Below are positions 9,422-17,826 of a stretch of 64,000 nucleotides of DNA, piece after piece. Position 1 is the stretch's first letter. Each line of letters begins with the position of its first letter. Both the position numbers and the translations under genes were made by a program. Below the pieces are notes generated by a model, which saw only the letters and a list, made by a program, of their open reading frames with translations, did not search any database and was not told the DNA's origin. Where the stretch lies: the NCBI GenBank assembly GCA_017631275.1, contig JAGBTQ010000026.1, forward strand, positions 24,640 to 88,639, read 5' to 3'. The DNA is from Alistipes sp. (GTDB lineage: Bacteria; Bacteroidota; Bacteroidia; Bacteroidales; Rikenellaceae).

Positions 9422-9474
9422 TCATTATCGCAACAACAAAAGGGCTCTGAGCCCGAGTAGTTGTTACAAAGCAA

Positions 9475-9510
9475 ATGGGATTGCTCCACATGGGGTAATC
9501 CCATTTTTTT
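9475..9510 (+). terminator. Rho-independent terminator after the BACON-type gene
   Basis: ATGGGATT and AATCCCAT pair around a loop, followed by a run of seven T. Confidence 0.88.
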
Positions 9511-9587
9511 GTGTGGACTATACTAAGTATGTGTAGGTAGATATGTAAATTTTTGTAAAAATGTGATAAAAATAAAATTTTTATTAG

Positions 9588-9595
9588 TACTTTTG
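9588..9595 (+). promoter_or_regulatory. -7 box upstream of the OmpA-family gene
   Basis: TACTTTTG matches TAnnTTTG about 50 bases before the ATG. No TTTG is found at the normal upstream distance, so this rests on one element. Confidence 0.5.
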
Positions 9596-9644
9596 TTCTA
9601 ATATTCGTGTACTAACAATATTAACAAACAAAAATAGACTAACT

Positions 9645-10799
9645 ATGAAGAAAATTTTGCTTTCACTTTGCGTTGCTGTGTTGGCATGTGCTGCAGTGTC
9701 AGCTCAGGAGACAGCAACCGAGAAGCCTCGTTGGAAGGGCGTTGAGACAAACAAGTTCTGGCACAACTGGGAGCTATCTGTAGGTGGCGGTATCGCTCAC
9801 CTCGATATGAACACTCGTGGTGGCGAGCCAGGTAAGGTTGGTGCAAACACAGGCTGGAACCTTAACGGTGCTGCTACAAAGTGGTTCCACCCAATCGTGG
9901 GTGCTCGTGTTCAGCTCGAGGTAGGTAAGTTCAAGAACGTGCCTTACGAGGGTGCTGCTAAGTTCAACACTCCTTACGTTTTCCTCCACGCTGATGCTAT
10001 GCTCAACCTCTCTAACTGGATTGGTGGCTACCGCGAGGACCGCATCTACTATGCTATCCCTTACCTCAGCTTTGGCTACAGCGCGACTGGCTTCAACCGT
10101 AAGGATCTTAGCTCAAACAAGGAGTTCGCTGCTGGTGTAGGTTTGCTCAACAAGTTCCGCGTAACTGAGTATCTCGACATTCAGCTCGACCTTCGTACAT
10201 GGATTTTGCCTGAGGACGGTGTTCCTGCAAAGATTCAGGGTGGTGGCCGTTTCGCTCCAGCATTGGTTGGCTCAGTAGGCGTTGCTTACCGCTTCAACAA
10301 GCGTGACTGGAATGTTGCTATCCAGCAGACTGAGGTTGATGGCTACCTTGACGCTATCGACGGCCTTAAGAAGGATCTTAAGCATGCTAACGACAACATC
10401 AACACTGTAAACGACAAGTGCGCAGAGCTTGAGGCTGAGAACGCTAAGCTTAAGAAGACTGTAGCTCCTGCAGCAGCTGCTCTCAATGTTGAGACTGTTG
10501 TATTCTTCGAGAAGAACGTATACGAGCTTTCGGCATTTGGTGAGGCTGTTCTTTCTAAGTATGTTGCCTCTGTTAAGAACACTGACCACAAGGTTACTAT
10601 CGTAGGTCACGCCGACAATACAACAGGTTCTAAGGAGTACAACGAGAAGATCTCTCAGAAGCGTGCTGAGGCTGTTAAGGCATTCATCGTAGCTAATGGC
10701 ATCGACGAGAGCCGCATCGAGGTTAAGTGGGAGGGTGATTCTGCACTTCCATTTGCTGATGGTGATGCTGAGGTTAATCGTTGCGTAGTAATCAAGTAA
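9645..10799 (+). CDS. OmpA-family outer-membrane protein
   Basis: A 384-residue protein with a Sec signal peptide ending near AAVSAQE. Residues about 40-225 are an N-terminal beta barrel. A coiled-coil hinge follows (DGLKKDLKHANDNINTVN, then AELEAENAKLKK). The C-terminal OmpA-like peptidoglycan-binding domain at about 275-384 carries VGHADNTTGSKEYNEKIS and the following QKRAEAVKAFI helix. Such proteins tether the outer membrane to peptidoglycan and are among the most abundant proteins of Bacteroidales. Codon choice is strongly biased, as in the preceding gene. A palindromic repeat begins right after the TAA stop, between this gene and a convergent one. Confidence 0.92.
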   Translation: MKKILLSLCVAVLACAAVSAQETATEKPRWKGVETNKFWHNWELSVGGGIAHLDMNTRGGEPGKVGANTGWNLNGAATKWFHPIVGARVQLEVGKFKNVPYEGAAKFNTPYVFLHADAMLNLSNWIGGYREDRIYYAIPYLSFGYSATGFNRKDLSSNKEFAAGVGLLNKFRVTEYLDIQLDLRTWILPEDGVPAKIQGGGRFAPALVGSVGVAYRFNKRDWNVAIQQTEVDGYLDAIDGLKKDLKHANDNINTVNDKCAELEAENAKLKKTVAPAAAALNVETVVFFEKNVYELSAFGEAVLSKYVASVKNTDHKVTIVGHADNTTGSKEYNEKISQKRAEAVKAFIVANGIDESRIEVKWEGDSALPFADGDAEVNRCVVIK

Positions 10800-10927
10800 A
10801 TTTCTCGTGATAAGCCGCAATCTGCGGCACATCGCTAAAAGCTGACCACCACGGGCTGTACTATTTGTACTATCCCGTGGTGGTCCCTTTTTCGATGTGT
10901 CACATCTCACGACTTCTAACGAGAAAT
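10800..10927. repeat. Stop-codon palindromic repeat, copy B
   Basis: The outer arms ATTTCTCGT (10800-10808) and ACGAGAAAT (10919-10927) keep perfect pairing although both differ from copy A. The inner stem is GACCACCACGGG (10844-10855) with CCCGTGGTGGTC (10874-10885), flanked by A and T runs. The arms in between (AAGCCGC..CACATCG and CGATGTG..GACTT) also pair, mostly by Watson-Crick or G-T pairs. The element directly follows the OmpA-family stop codon. Confidence 0.85.
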
Positions 10928-10928
10928 T

Positions 10929-11092
10929 AGTGCGCTGATTTAGGTGGTAGATTAAGGAGTTTAGTGAATTTAAAGAGTTTAGTGATAGCCTTTCCCTAAG
11001 TTCCTTAAATTCCCTATCCTCCCTATCTTCCACATCTATCCCATTCGTCCCATTTATCCCATAAAATTAACCCCGCGCGAAGCACGCTTTAC
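10929..11092. repeat. Mosaic intergenic repeat block 2
   Basis: Begins with the same AGTGCGCTGATT(T)AGGTGG and ATTAAGGAGTTTAGTGAATT unit as 4949, continues with CCTTAAATTCCCTA and CCCATTCGTCCCAT reiterations, and ends with the reverse of GCTTCGCGCGGGGTTAA. That core runs into the stop codon of the minus-strand gene. Confidence 0.6.
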
Positions 11093-11664
11093 TTCACATC
11101 GAAGTTAAGCAGCGTCTTGTTGCCGATGCGTAGTTTGAGGTTGTCGCCAGCCTTGATGTCGAACTGCTGGGGCGAGCCAAGATATATAAGGTCACCAATG
11201 CGCAGGGTCATATTCTCCGACAGGTGGCTGATGATCTTGTCGGGCGTGAAGCGCATATCCGAAAGCTTGATGTGTGCCACCTCTGTGTCGTTAATGAGGA
11301 ATGTAGCGCCCTCGAGCATGGCATCGCGACCAAGCGACTCGAGCGATAGTGCCGACGAGTGGTCGTAGCCCACAGCCTCGTCCCACGGTAGCGACTCGCG
11401 CCTAAGCTCCTCGAGGCGGTCGATAGCCGTAAACACCACGCCACCCATAACCGCGTCGATGCAGCGTGGGGCAAAGCGCTCGCCGATGCACTTAGCCAAG
11501 CGGCTAACCTTCAAGACGATATGTGGCTCGGCAACGATGCGACCGAGCGAGTCAGGGATATAGAAGGCATCGTTATTACGCAAGAGTGCTGTGTCTGCCT
11601 TGAGGAAGAAGCGGGGTGTTGCGCCCGCCTCGCTATAGCTGTTTATGATGTTAATTAGTTTCAT
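11089..11664 (-). CDS. Fumarylacetoacetate hydrolase-fold protein
   Basis: A 191-residue protein resembling the C-terminal catalytic domain of the FAH family (HpcE/MhpD-like enzymes acting on dicarboxylic keto-acids). Visible family features are AEPHIVLKVSRLAK near residues 44-57, a central DEAVGYDHSSALS segment and the C-terminal core GDLIYLGSPQQFDIKAGDNL. It is shorter than most FAH enzymes (about 200-290 residues), so it may be a minimal single-domain form. It directly abuts lpxB with no gap, and they are probably one operon. The substrate is unknown; oxaloacetate tautomerase or acylpyruvase activity is possible. Confidence 0.72.
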   Translation of the reverse strand: MKLINIINSYSEAGATPRFFLKADTALLRNNDAFYIPDSLGRIVAEPHIVLKVSRLAKCIGERFAPRCIDAVMGGVVFTAIDRLEELRRESLPWDEAVGYDHSSALSLESLGRDAMLEGATFLINDTEVAHIKLSDMRFTPDKIISHLSENMTLRIGDLIYLGSPQQFDIKAGDNLKLRIGNKTLLNFDVK

Positions 11665-12792
11665 CTATCGTAGTGTGTTAACAATATCTTCTGCAAATCT
11701 GTTGCTCGCGCCCTCCTTGCCAATCATCGTGCTAAGCTCCTCGAAATCGGCAAGCATGCGCTCACGCTCACTGCCCCCAGGGAGTATCGAACGTAGCTCC
11801 TCCGAGGCCATCTCCACGTCGAGCTTTGCCTTTACCAGCTCGCGCACAGCCTCACGTCCGAGGTTGATGTTAACGAGCGAGATAAAGGGAATACGCAGGA
11901 AGTAGGGCTTGAGTTTCTCGTAGAGCCAGGGCACGTGGTAGAGCACAACCTCGGGGATACGCATGAGTGCCGTCTCGAGGGTAGCTGTGCCCGAGCATAC
12001 TATTGCCGCATCTGCCATGGCGAGGGTCTCCTGCGTGCGATCTACAACAATCTTCACGTTATCCACGCCTGCAGTAATACGCTCATAGTGAGCGCGGTCT
12101 ATCCACTTAACTGCCGTAACGACAAACTGGCGCTCTGGGAAGTGGCGGGCGATAGCAACCATATCTGCAAGGTTGGCATTTATCTCCGAGAGGCGACTGC
12201 CTGCCAAGAGCGCAACGATGCCCCTATCCTCCAGGTTATTCGCCTTGAGAAACTCCTCGCGTGTGGGGAGCATAGCTTGGCGCTCGGCAATATCATCTAC
12301 CAAGGGGTTGCCACAGAACACCGGCTCGATGCCGTGACCACGGAAATACTCCGTCTCGAAGGGGAAGATGGTGTATAGGCGGTCGACATATCGGCGGAGG
12401 CTCTTCACCCTGCGCTCCTTCCACGCCCACACCTTGGGTGCTATGTAGTAGTATACCTTTATGCCTCGGCTCTTTGCCCACTTGGCAATGCGGAGGTTGA
12501 AGGCAGGGTAGTCTATTAGGATGATGACGTCGGGCTGGAAGCGCTCGATATCTGCCTTGACATTGTCCATCTGCTCGAATATCGTGCGTAGGTTTTTGGC
12601 AACCTGCACAAAGCCGAAGAACGACATCTGGGTGTAGTGGTAGAGCATATTCTGCTCGCCACCTGTGTGTGCCATAAGGTCGCCACCGCAAAAGCGGAAC
12701 TCTGCCTCGCTATCGTGCATGGCTATGCCACGCATAAGCTTGCCACCATGCAAGTCGCCCGAGGGCTCGCCAGCAATAACGTAATACTTCAT
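11665..12792 (-). CDS. lpxB: Lipid-A-disaccharide synthase
   Basis: A 375-residue GT19 glycosyltransferase, the usual length for LpxB. It joins UDP-2,3-diacylglucosamine to lipid X to form the lipid A disaccharide at the inner membrane. The N-terminal motif AGEPSGDLHGG at residues 7-17 is diagnostic. DYPAFNLRIAKWAK, YYIAPKVWAWKERR and PFETEYFRGHG are also typical, as is the C-terminal SGTATLETAL donor-binding motif. A -7 promoter box lies about 20 bases upstream. The adjacent FAH-fold gene is probably co-transcribed without functional link. Confidence 0.96.
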   Translation of the reverse strand: MKYYVIAGEPSGDLHGGKLMRGIAMHDSEAEFRFCGGDLMAHTGGEQNMLYHYTQMSFFGFVQVAKNLRTIFEQMDNVKADIERFQPDVIILIDYPAFNLRIAKWAKSRGIKVYYYIAPKVWAWKERRVKSLRRYVDRLYTIFPFETEYFRGHGIEPVFCGNPLVDDIAERQAMLPTREEFLKANNLEDRGIVALLAGSRLSEINANLADMVAIARHFPERQFVVTAVKWIDRAHYERITAGVDNVKIVVDRTQETLAMADAAIVCSGTATLETALMRIPEVVLYHVPWLYEKLKPYFLRIPFISLVNINLGREAVRELVKAKLDVEMASEELRSILPGGSERERMLADFEELSTMIGKEGASNRFAEDIVNTLR

Positions 12793-12810
12793 CTTGAAAA
12801 AATCTTTCTA

Positions 12811-12818
12811 CAAAGATA
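12811..12818 (-). promoter_or_regulatory. -7 box of lpxB
   Basis: TATCTTTG on the minus strand, 19 bases before the lpxB ATG, giving a leader of only about a dozen bases. No good -33 element is seen. Confidence 0.55.
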
Positions 12819-12828
12819 GGCAAAATTT

Positions 12829-12864
12829 ATGAAAAAAGAAAAGGCTACCGTGTGGGTAGCCTTT
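12829..12864 (-). terminator. Terminator of rplS
   Basis: On the minus strand AAAGGCTACC pairs with GGTAGCCTT and is followed by a T-rich tract (TTTTCTTTTTT). Confidence 0.82.
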
Positions 12865-12886
12865 GTCTTTGGAGTTAAGAGGTGAA

Positions 12887-13264
12887 TTACTCAGCCTTCT
12901 TAACGATGCGACGCTCCTTGATACGAGCCTTCTTACCAGTGAGCTCACGTAGGTAGTAGATACGCTTGCGACGTACAACACCATACTTGTTCACCTCGAT
13001 GTTGTCGATGTGTGGTGAGTAAAGAGGGAAGATACGCTCAACGCCTACGCCGTTAGAAACCTTACGGATAGTAAACATCTTAGTACGGCCAGAACCCTTA
13101 ATCTGGATTACTACGCCACGGAAGCTCTGCAAACGCTCCTTGTTACCCTCTACGATACGGTAAGTTACGGTGATAGTATCACCTGCGCCAAACTGAGGTA
13201 CGTCCTGCTCGCCCTTAGTCCACATCTGCTCGTTCACGAGTCTGATCAATGCATCCTTGTTCAT
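12887..13264 (-). CDS. rplS: 50S ribosomal protein L19
   Basis: A 125-residue protein matching L19 over its full length. It has the beta-barrel core GDTITVTYRIVEGNKERLQ, FRGVVIQIKGSG, the conserved FTIRKVSNGVGVERIFP and SPHIDNIEV segments, and a basic C-terminus. L19 sits at the 30S-50S interface. The gene stands alone, with its own strong promoter about 160 bases upstream and a terminator. The long leader is unusual here, because most neighbours have leaders below 80 bases, and it may carry regulation. Confidence 0.97.
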   Translation of the reverse strand: MNKDALIRLVNEQMWTKGEQDVPQFGAGDTITVTYRIVEGNKERLQSFRGVVIQIKGSGRTKMFTIRKVSNGVGVERIFPLYSPHIDNIEVNKYGVVRRKRIYYLRELTGKKARIKERRIVKKAE

Positions 13265-13422
13265 TGTTGCAACAAATTGTTAAATGGTTATCGCTCAACA
13301 TTATCGCTGCAATAGCACTACCATAACATCACCCTCGATGTTAATCCCAACGCTTGGCCTACAACCTATATTATAAGCCCACGCCCTTGCACCTTTGCCC
13401 AGTATAAGAGGTTGATACGGGC
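13265..13422 (-). promoter_or_regulatory. Long rplS 5' leader with hairpins
   Basis: About 155 bases lie between the predicted start and the rplS ATG. Two local hairpins are visible: GCCCGTAT with ATACTGGGC (plus-strand 13397-13422, at the very 5' end of the transcript) and TAACATC with GATGTTA (13324-13343). A direct GCGATAA repeat is near the start codon. An autoregulatory ribosomal-protein leader is possible; this is inference from length and pairing. Confidence 0.45.
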
Positions 13423-13424
13423 TG

Positions 13425-13455
13425 CAAAGATATGTATAAATTATTAAATGACAAA
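13425..13455 (-). promoter_or_regulatory. Promoter of rplS
   Basis: On the minus strand TTTG (13452-13455), a 19-base spacer and TATCTTTG (13425-13432): a full match to the Bacteroidota consensus. Confidence 0.8.
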
Positions 13456-13463
13456 GAGAAACC

Positions 13464-13534
13464 CCAAAAAAAGAGTTTAGGGAGGGTAAAAGTTTGGGGA
13501 ATTGCTCTTCCCTAAACCTCTACTCTCCCTAAAC
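13464..13534 (-). terminator. Terminator-like inverted repeat after nfnB
   Basis: GTTTAGGGAG (13475-13484) and CTCCCTAAAC (13525-13534) are perfect inverted repeats, with a further nested TTTGGGGAA/TTCCCTAAA pairing. On the minus strand the structure is followed by TCTTTTTTTGG. It shares the AGGGAGTTTAGG-type wording of the mosaic repeats. Confidence 0.6.
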
Positions 13535-13556
13535 GTTATGCGTTAGAGGGTTAGCC

Positions 13557-14948
13557 CTATTTGCTCTTGCAATACTCGTCGATGGCCTTTGCTGCCTTAC
13601 GACCAGCACCCATCGCGAGGATTACGGTTGCAGCGCCAGTAACAGCGTCGCCACCAGCAAATACACCTGGGCGTGATGTTGTGCCTACCTCGTCAGCCTC
13701 GATGCAACCACGGCGGTTGATGTTCAAGCCGCTTGTTGTTGAGGCGATAAGTGGGTTAGGCGATGTACCGAGAGCCATGATAACTACGTCGCAGTCGATG
13801 ACAAAGTCTGAGCCTGCCTTCTCCTGTGGTGAGCGACGACCCGATGCATCAGGCTCGCCAAGCTCCATTTCCACGCAGTTGATGCCCTTAACCCAGCCAT
13901 CCTCAGTGCCGAGGATAGATGTTGGGTTGGTGAGCATGCGGAACTCGATGCCCTCCTCCTTGGCGTGGTGCACCTCCTCCTTACGTGCAGGAAGCTCTGC
14001 CTCGCCACGGCGATATACGATAACTGCCTCAGCACCAAGACGCTTAGCGGTACGTACTGCGTCCATAGCCACATTGCCACCACCTACAACAACAACCTTC
14101 TTACCTACATATACTGGGGTGTCGTTATGCTCAGGATCCCAAGCACCCATGAGGTTTACACGTGTGAGGAACTCGTTAGCCGACAATACGCCGTTGAGGT
14201 TCTCGCCCTCGATGCCCATGAAGCGAGGAAGACCTGCACCCGAGCCTACGAATACTGCGTCGTAGCCCTCCTTATCAAGGAGTGAGTCGATGGTCATGGT
14301 GCGACCCACGATAACATCGGTCTCGAACTTAACGCCGAGCTTCTTAACCTCGTTAATCTCGCGAGCAACAACTCTATCCTTAGGCAAGCGGAACTCAGGA
14401 ATACCGTACGATAGCACGCCACCAAGGCGGTGAAGAGCCTCGAATACGTCAACCTTGTAGCCGAGCTTAGCAAGGTCAGAGGCACATGCCAAGCCTGCAG
14501 GGCCACTGCCCACAACAGCCACGCGCTTGCCGTTAGGCTCGATTGCTACGCTCTCAACCTCTGCTGAGTGCTCCAATGCCCAGTCGCCAACATAGCGCTC
14601 GAGCTTACCGATAGCCACAGCCTCGCCCTTGATGCCAAGAACACATGAGCCCTCGCACTGCGACTCCTGAGGACATACACGACCACAGATTGATGGTAGT
14701 GAGCTGTCGGCGTGAATGGTGTCGGCAGCAGCACGTAGGTCGCCCTCGGTGATGTGGTGGATAAATGTTGGGATATTGATGTTTACGGGGCATGCAGCCA
14801 CGCAACGTGGGTTCTTACAGTTTAGGCATCGGGTAGCCTCCAATGCTGCCTCCTCGGCGTTATAGCCGTAGCATACCTCCTCGAAGTTGGTAGCACGCAC
14901 CTTTGGGTCTTGTTCGCGGACAGCGACACGTGGTATCTTATTTGCCAT
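13557..14948 (-). CDS. nfnB: NADPH-dependent ferredoxin oxidoreductase large subunit (NfnB/GltD-like)
   Basis: A 463-residue flavoprotein of the glutamate synthase small-subunit family. N-terminal cysteines C41, C44, C49, C53 and C88, C92, C98, C102 provide two [4Fe-4S] clusters. FAD binding is shown by GSGPAG at 147-152, and an NADPH-binding fold by KVVVVGGGNVAMDAVRTAK. The next gene upstream encodes the partner with an 11-base overlap. Together they match NfnAB/SudAB, which uses NADH and reduced ferredoxin to make NADPH by electron bifurcation. Annotation as glutamate synthase subunit alone is less likely, because no large glutamate synthase subunit is nearby. Confidence 0.88.
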   Translation of the reverse strand: MANKIPRVAVREQDPKVRATNFEEVCYGYNAEEAALEATRCLNCKNPRCVAACPVNINIPTFIHHITEGDLRAAADTIHADSSLPSICGRVCPQESQCEGSCVLGIKGEAVAIGKLERYVGDWALEHSAEVESVAIEPNGKRVAVVGSGPAGLACASDLAKLGYKVDVFEALHRLGGVLSYGIPEFRLPKDRVVAREINEVKKLGVKFETDVIVGRTMTIDSLLDKEGYDAVFVGSGAGLPRFMGIEGENLNGVLSANEFLTRVNLMGAWDPEHNDTPVYVGKKVVVVGGGNVAMDAVRTAKRLGAEAVIVYRRGEAELPARKEEVHHAKEEGIEFRMLTNPTSILGTEDGWVKGINCVEMELGEPDASGRRSPQEKAGSDFVIDCDVVIMALGTSPNPLIASTTSGLNINRRGCIEADEVGTTSRPGVFAGGDAVTGAATVILAMGAGRKAAKAIDEYCKSK

Positions 14949-15801
14949 AGCAGTTACATTTATGTTCGTGTTTATCTGATGCCTCTCTCTCCTGGTTCTT
15001 ATACATGCCCTGACGACGGATTGCCTCGTCGAAATCTACCTTGTGGCCGTCGAACTCAGGGCCATCAACACATGTAAAGAGTGTCTTGCCACCTACCGAT
15101 ACTCGGCAAGCGCCACACATGCCTGTGCCGTCAACCATAAGGGCGTTGAGCGACACGGTAGTCTGAAGATCCCAAGCCTTGGTTGTGAGGCATACAAACT
15201 TCATCATGATCATAGGACCGATACATACGCACTCGTCGTACTTGCGACCCTCTCCCTCGACAAGCTCCTTGATAAGGCCTGTCACCATGCCGTGATAGCC
15301 CTCCGAGCCGTCGTCTGTTGCGATGTGTACGTTACCAACCTTGCTCATCTCGTCGATGTAGATGAGCATGCCTTTGGTCTTAGCACCAATAATAACGTCG
15401 GCAGTTACGCCATGCTCATGCAACCACTTAACCTGTGGATATACTGGAGCTGTGCCCACGCCACCAGCCACGAAGAGGTACTTGCGATTCTTAAGCTCCT
15501 CCAAAGGCATATGAACGAACTCTGATGGGCGACCAAGAGGACCTGCGAAGTCAGCCAACGAGTCGCCAACCTCAAGAGCGCATATCTTCTTTGTAGAGTG
15601 ACCAATGGTCTGTGTTACGATGGTTACTGTGCCCTGCTCAACGTCGTAGTCGGCAATGGTGAGGGGAATGCGTTCGCCACCCTCATTGGCACGCACGATA
15701 ACAAACTGACCAGGAAGGGCAGCACGTGCTACACGCTCCGCCGCAATCTTCATCTCGAAGATGTTTTCTGCCAGCTTGCGTTTTTCAACGATCTTAAACA
15801 T
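14938..15801 (-). CDS. nfnA: NADH-dependent ferredoxin:NADP oxidoreductase small subunit (NfnA)
   Basis: A 287-residue protein of the sulfide/dihydroorotate dehydrogenase-like FAD/NAD-binding group. The N-terminal ferredoxin-reductase barrel has the FAD-binding strand PLTIADYD. An NAD-binding domain follows (KYLFVAGGVGTAPVYPQVKW). The C-terminal [2Fe-2S] cysteines lie in GTGMCGACRV and LFTCVDGP. It overlaps the large-subunit gene by 11 bases, which implies translational coupling. It is 15 bases after a DUF1573 gene, so all three may be on one transcript. In the NfnAB complex this subunit oxidises NADH. Confidence 0.88.
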   Translation of the reverse strand: MFKIVEKRKLAENIFEMKIAAERVARAALPGQFVIVRANEGGERIPLTIADYDVEQGTVTIVTQTIGHSTKKICALEVGDSLADFAGPLGRPSEFVHMPLEELKNRKYLFVAGGVGTAPVYPQVKWLHEHGVTADVIIGAKTKGMLIYIDEMSKVGNVHIATDDGSEGYHGMVTGLIKELVEGEGRKYDECVCIGPMIMMKFVCLTTKAWDLQTTVSLNALMVDGTGMCGACRVSVGGKTLFTCVDGPEFDGHKVDFDEAIRRQGMYKNQEREASDKHEHKCNCYGK

Positions 15802-15816
15802 GTTGTAAGTTTTAAG

Positions 15817-16923
15817 TTAATATTTGTTTTGTCCTATTTGCTTGTATGTAGCTGTTACACGTATCACCTGATATGGTGTTATCGGGTCGTCGGTAACTAT
15901 TGCCACCTGCTCAGAGAGTGATCCCTCTGACATGCCTCGCTTTGGCATGAGCACAATCTCGGTGGCATGTGTTGCACCAGGTTCAACGATAGTTCCCGCC
16001 TTTAGTGTGCACTCAACCTCTGGGCTGCTGCACCTCACGTCGCGAATTACGAGTGGTGCTTCGCCTCTGTTTGTTATTGTCAGTGTGGCACTAATGGGCA
16101 GCGCGTCGCTGTTTACATCCCCAAATTTAATGATTTTTTTCGAATATTGAGCTCTTGGCGACAAAATATCGTCGTAAAAGTCGAAATTATCTACGGCAAT
16201 ACCATGTGCTGATAGGGTGTACTTGCCTCTTTTGCCGTTTACTTTAATCTCAAACTTATCGTCGAGAGAGCCATAACGCTTGCTCTTAAGAGGTAGCTCG
16301 TAGTAAAACTTTATGTCGGCAGAGGTGTGTGGCGCAACCGATTTTGGATACTCTGCTCTTATTGCTCCCGACCTCTCGATGTGCTTTAGGCGTAGTCGTA
16401 ATGTGCGGTCGGAGTTGTTGTATAGGGCTATGCGCTCTTCGTATTGCTTGCCATGCTCGATATATGCGAAGCCAGCAAAGGTGTTGTCGAAAAGTAGCCC
16501 ATGCCCCATGTCGTAGAAGTATATCTCCTCGATGGTGCGCTCGCGCGGTGTTACACGACCTATTATGCTTATCTCGAAGGGGGCATCGTAGCCCTCGACA
16601 AAGATAAATAGTGGGCGGTCGAACCTGCCTGGGCGGTTGAGTGGGTTGTACGACACCTTCACCTCGAACGACTGCTTAGGGGCTATAACAACATTTTTAT
16701 AGTCGGCAACAGTGCAGTCGCAGGTAGATACTATCTCGCTGATAGTAATCTCTTTATCAGAGGTGTTTATGATTGTAAACGAGCGTGTTACGATACCGTC
16801 GCTCTCGTTTATATGCCCAAAATCTACTCGCTCGGGCTCAAACCTCAGGACACACTCCTCGGCACTAACCTCGGTAAGCGAGAGTAGAGCCATACATATT
16901 ATATATAATAAGTGTCGCATCAT
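15817..16923 (-). CDS. DUF1573 exported protein
   Basis: A 368-residue exported protein. It has a signal peptide (MMRHLLYIICMALLSLTEVSAEE) and a DUF1573 immunoglobulin-like domain near residues 25-115 with the family signature STCDCTV. A second related unit at the C-terminus has FGDVNSDALPISATLTITN and CSSPEVECTL. An earlier in-frame TTG-type start at 16938 overlaps the promoter -7 box (16928-16935), so the double ATG at 16923/16920 is preferred. The transcript would then be essentially leaderless. Function of DUF1573 proteins is unknown; periplasmic or surface protein binding is likely. Confidence 0.75.
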   Translation of the reverse strand: MMRHLLYIICMALLSLTEVSAEECVLRFEPERVDFGHINESDGIVTRSFTIINTSDKEITISEIVSTCDCTVADYKNVVIAPKQSFEVKVSYNPLNRPGRFDRPLFIFVEGYDAPFEISIIGRVTPRERTIEEIYFYDMGHGLLFDNTFAGFAYIEHGKQYEERIALYNNSDRTLRLRLKHIERSGAIRAEYPKSVAPHTSADIKFYYELPLKSKRYGSLDDKFEIKVNGKRGKYTLSAHGIAVDNFDFYDDILSPRAQYSKKIIKFGDVNSDALPISATLTITNRGEAPLVIRDVRCSSPEVECTLKAGTIVEPGATHATEIVLMPKRGMSEGSLSEQVAIVTDDPITPYQVIRVTATYKQIGQNKY

Positions 16924-16927
16924 TTGG

Positions 16928-16935
16928 CAAAGATA
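16928..16935 (-). promoter_or_regulatory. -7 box directly before the DUF1573 gene
   Basis: TATCTTTG on the minus strand, four bases before the ATGATG start. Transcription would begin at the start codon. A -33 element is not obvious. Confidence 0.5.
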
Positions 16936-17069
16936 CAAATTTTAGCTAAGATGCAAAACCCGTATAGTAAAACAATGTGGCATATTGGGTTGGTTGATAG
17001 ATTTGTGCCTTTGGTTGAATTTGTGAAAAATATTTATTATGCAGATGAATATATCTATCTATTTTGCAT

Positions 17070-17077
17070 TAAATTTG
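17070..17077 (+). promoter_or_regulatory. -7 box before the barrel protein gene
   Basis: TAAATTTG matches TAnnTTTG 31 bases before the ATG; no clear -33 element. Confidence 0.4.
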
Positions 17078-17108
17078 TGTAGCTTTTAACCTAATATCTA
17101 AAAAATCT

Positions 17109-17753
17109 ATGAAAAAATTACTACTTACAGCTATTGCCCTTATGGTAGTTATGGGGGCATTTGCGCAGCAGAAGGGCGAGAGTAATGTTGGCATTAGCTT
17201 GGGTTACAGCACGGGCATTACCAACACAAAACTTACCACCACCATAAGTGGTGGCTCGCTTACCGACGAGACGATTAATCGCGAAGGTGACAACTTTGCC
17301 ATTAACCTCGACTATGGCTACTTTGTTGCCAATAACCTGCGTGTGGGAGCCGCGCTTGGCTATGGTTATAAAGCCAATGCCGACTCTGCTATTCACTCAT
17401 TTAGCATCACTCCTAATGTGGCATACTACGTTAAGCTTGCCCCTAACTTCTACTACACCCCAAGCCTCGCGTTAGGCTTTGGTTGCGGTAGCACAAACGA
17501 GCGCTTGGTAGATTTGAGTGGTAGTGACGACAAGCTAACCATGGCGGGATTTGTGTCGGAGCTTAAGCCTTTTGCAGTGGAGTTTCGTCCTACACAGCGC
17601 TTTGCTATGAGCGTAAGCCTCTGCTCGTTGCAGTACGTATATCTTGCGGGCAACGTCGACCTGATGCAGAGTGCTGGTGTTAAGATCGACCAAAACACCT
17701 TGGCATTCAACCTTATGGCTAATGCCGAGGTAGGATTTAAGTTGTACTTCTAG
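17109..17753 (+). CDS. Small outer-membrane beta-barrel protein
   Basis: A 214-residue protein with a Sec signal peptide (MKKLLLTAIALMVVMGAFAQQ) and then about eight amphipathic beta strands with aromatic ends (FAINLDYGYFVANNL, VAYYVKLAPNFYYTP). The last strand ends in FKLYF, the terminal-Phe signature of outer-membrane barrels. It resembles the OmpW/opacity-like porin_family group of Bacteroidota. No C-terminal peptidoglycan-binding domain is present. Its channel or ligand function is unknown. It stands alone, with a terminator shared with the convergent peptidase gene. Confidence 0.82.
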   Translation: MKKLLLTAIALMVVMGAFAQQKGESNVGISLGYSTGITNTKLTTTISGGSLTDETINREGDNFAINLDYGYFVANNLRVGAALGYGYKANADSAIHSFSITPNVAYYVKLAPNFYYTPSLALGFGCGSTNERLVDLSGSDDKLTMAGFVSELKPFAVEFRPTQRFAMSVSLCSLQYVYLAGNVDLMQSAGVKIDQNTLAFNLMANAEVGFKLYF

Positions 17754-17773
17754 TATTCACCACCATAAGACAA

Positions 17774-17810
17774 CAAGGGCTGACTAAAAAAATAGTCAGC
17801 CCTTGTTTTG
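17774..17810. terminator. Bidirectional terminator between convergent genes
   Basis: CAAGGGCTGACTA and TAGTCAGCCCTTG pair perfectly around an A-rich loop, with TTTTG following. It serves both the barrel gene and the S46 peptidase gene. Confidence 0.85.
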
Positions 17811-17826
17811 TTTATGTTGCTTGTTG

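Noticed and set aside
10272-11033. 253-codon minus-strand frame across the end of the OmpA gene and copy B
   Set aside because: It is an antisense shadow of the biased OmpA codons plus repeat sequence; it contains Leu/Ser-rich runs and no domain.
13557-14948. Calling this gene glutamate synthase small subunit (gltD)
   Set aside because: The partner with FAD/NAD and [2Fe-2S] domains and the 11-base overlap fit NfnAB; no large glutamate synthase gene is near.
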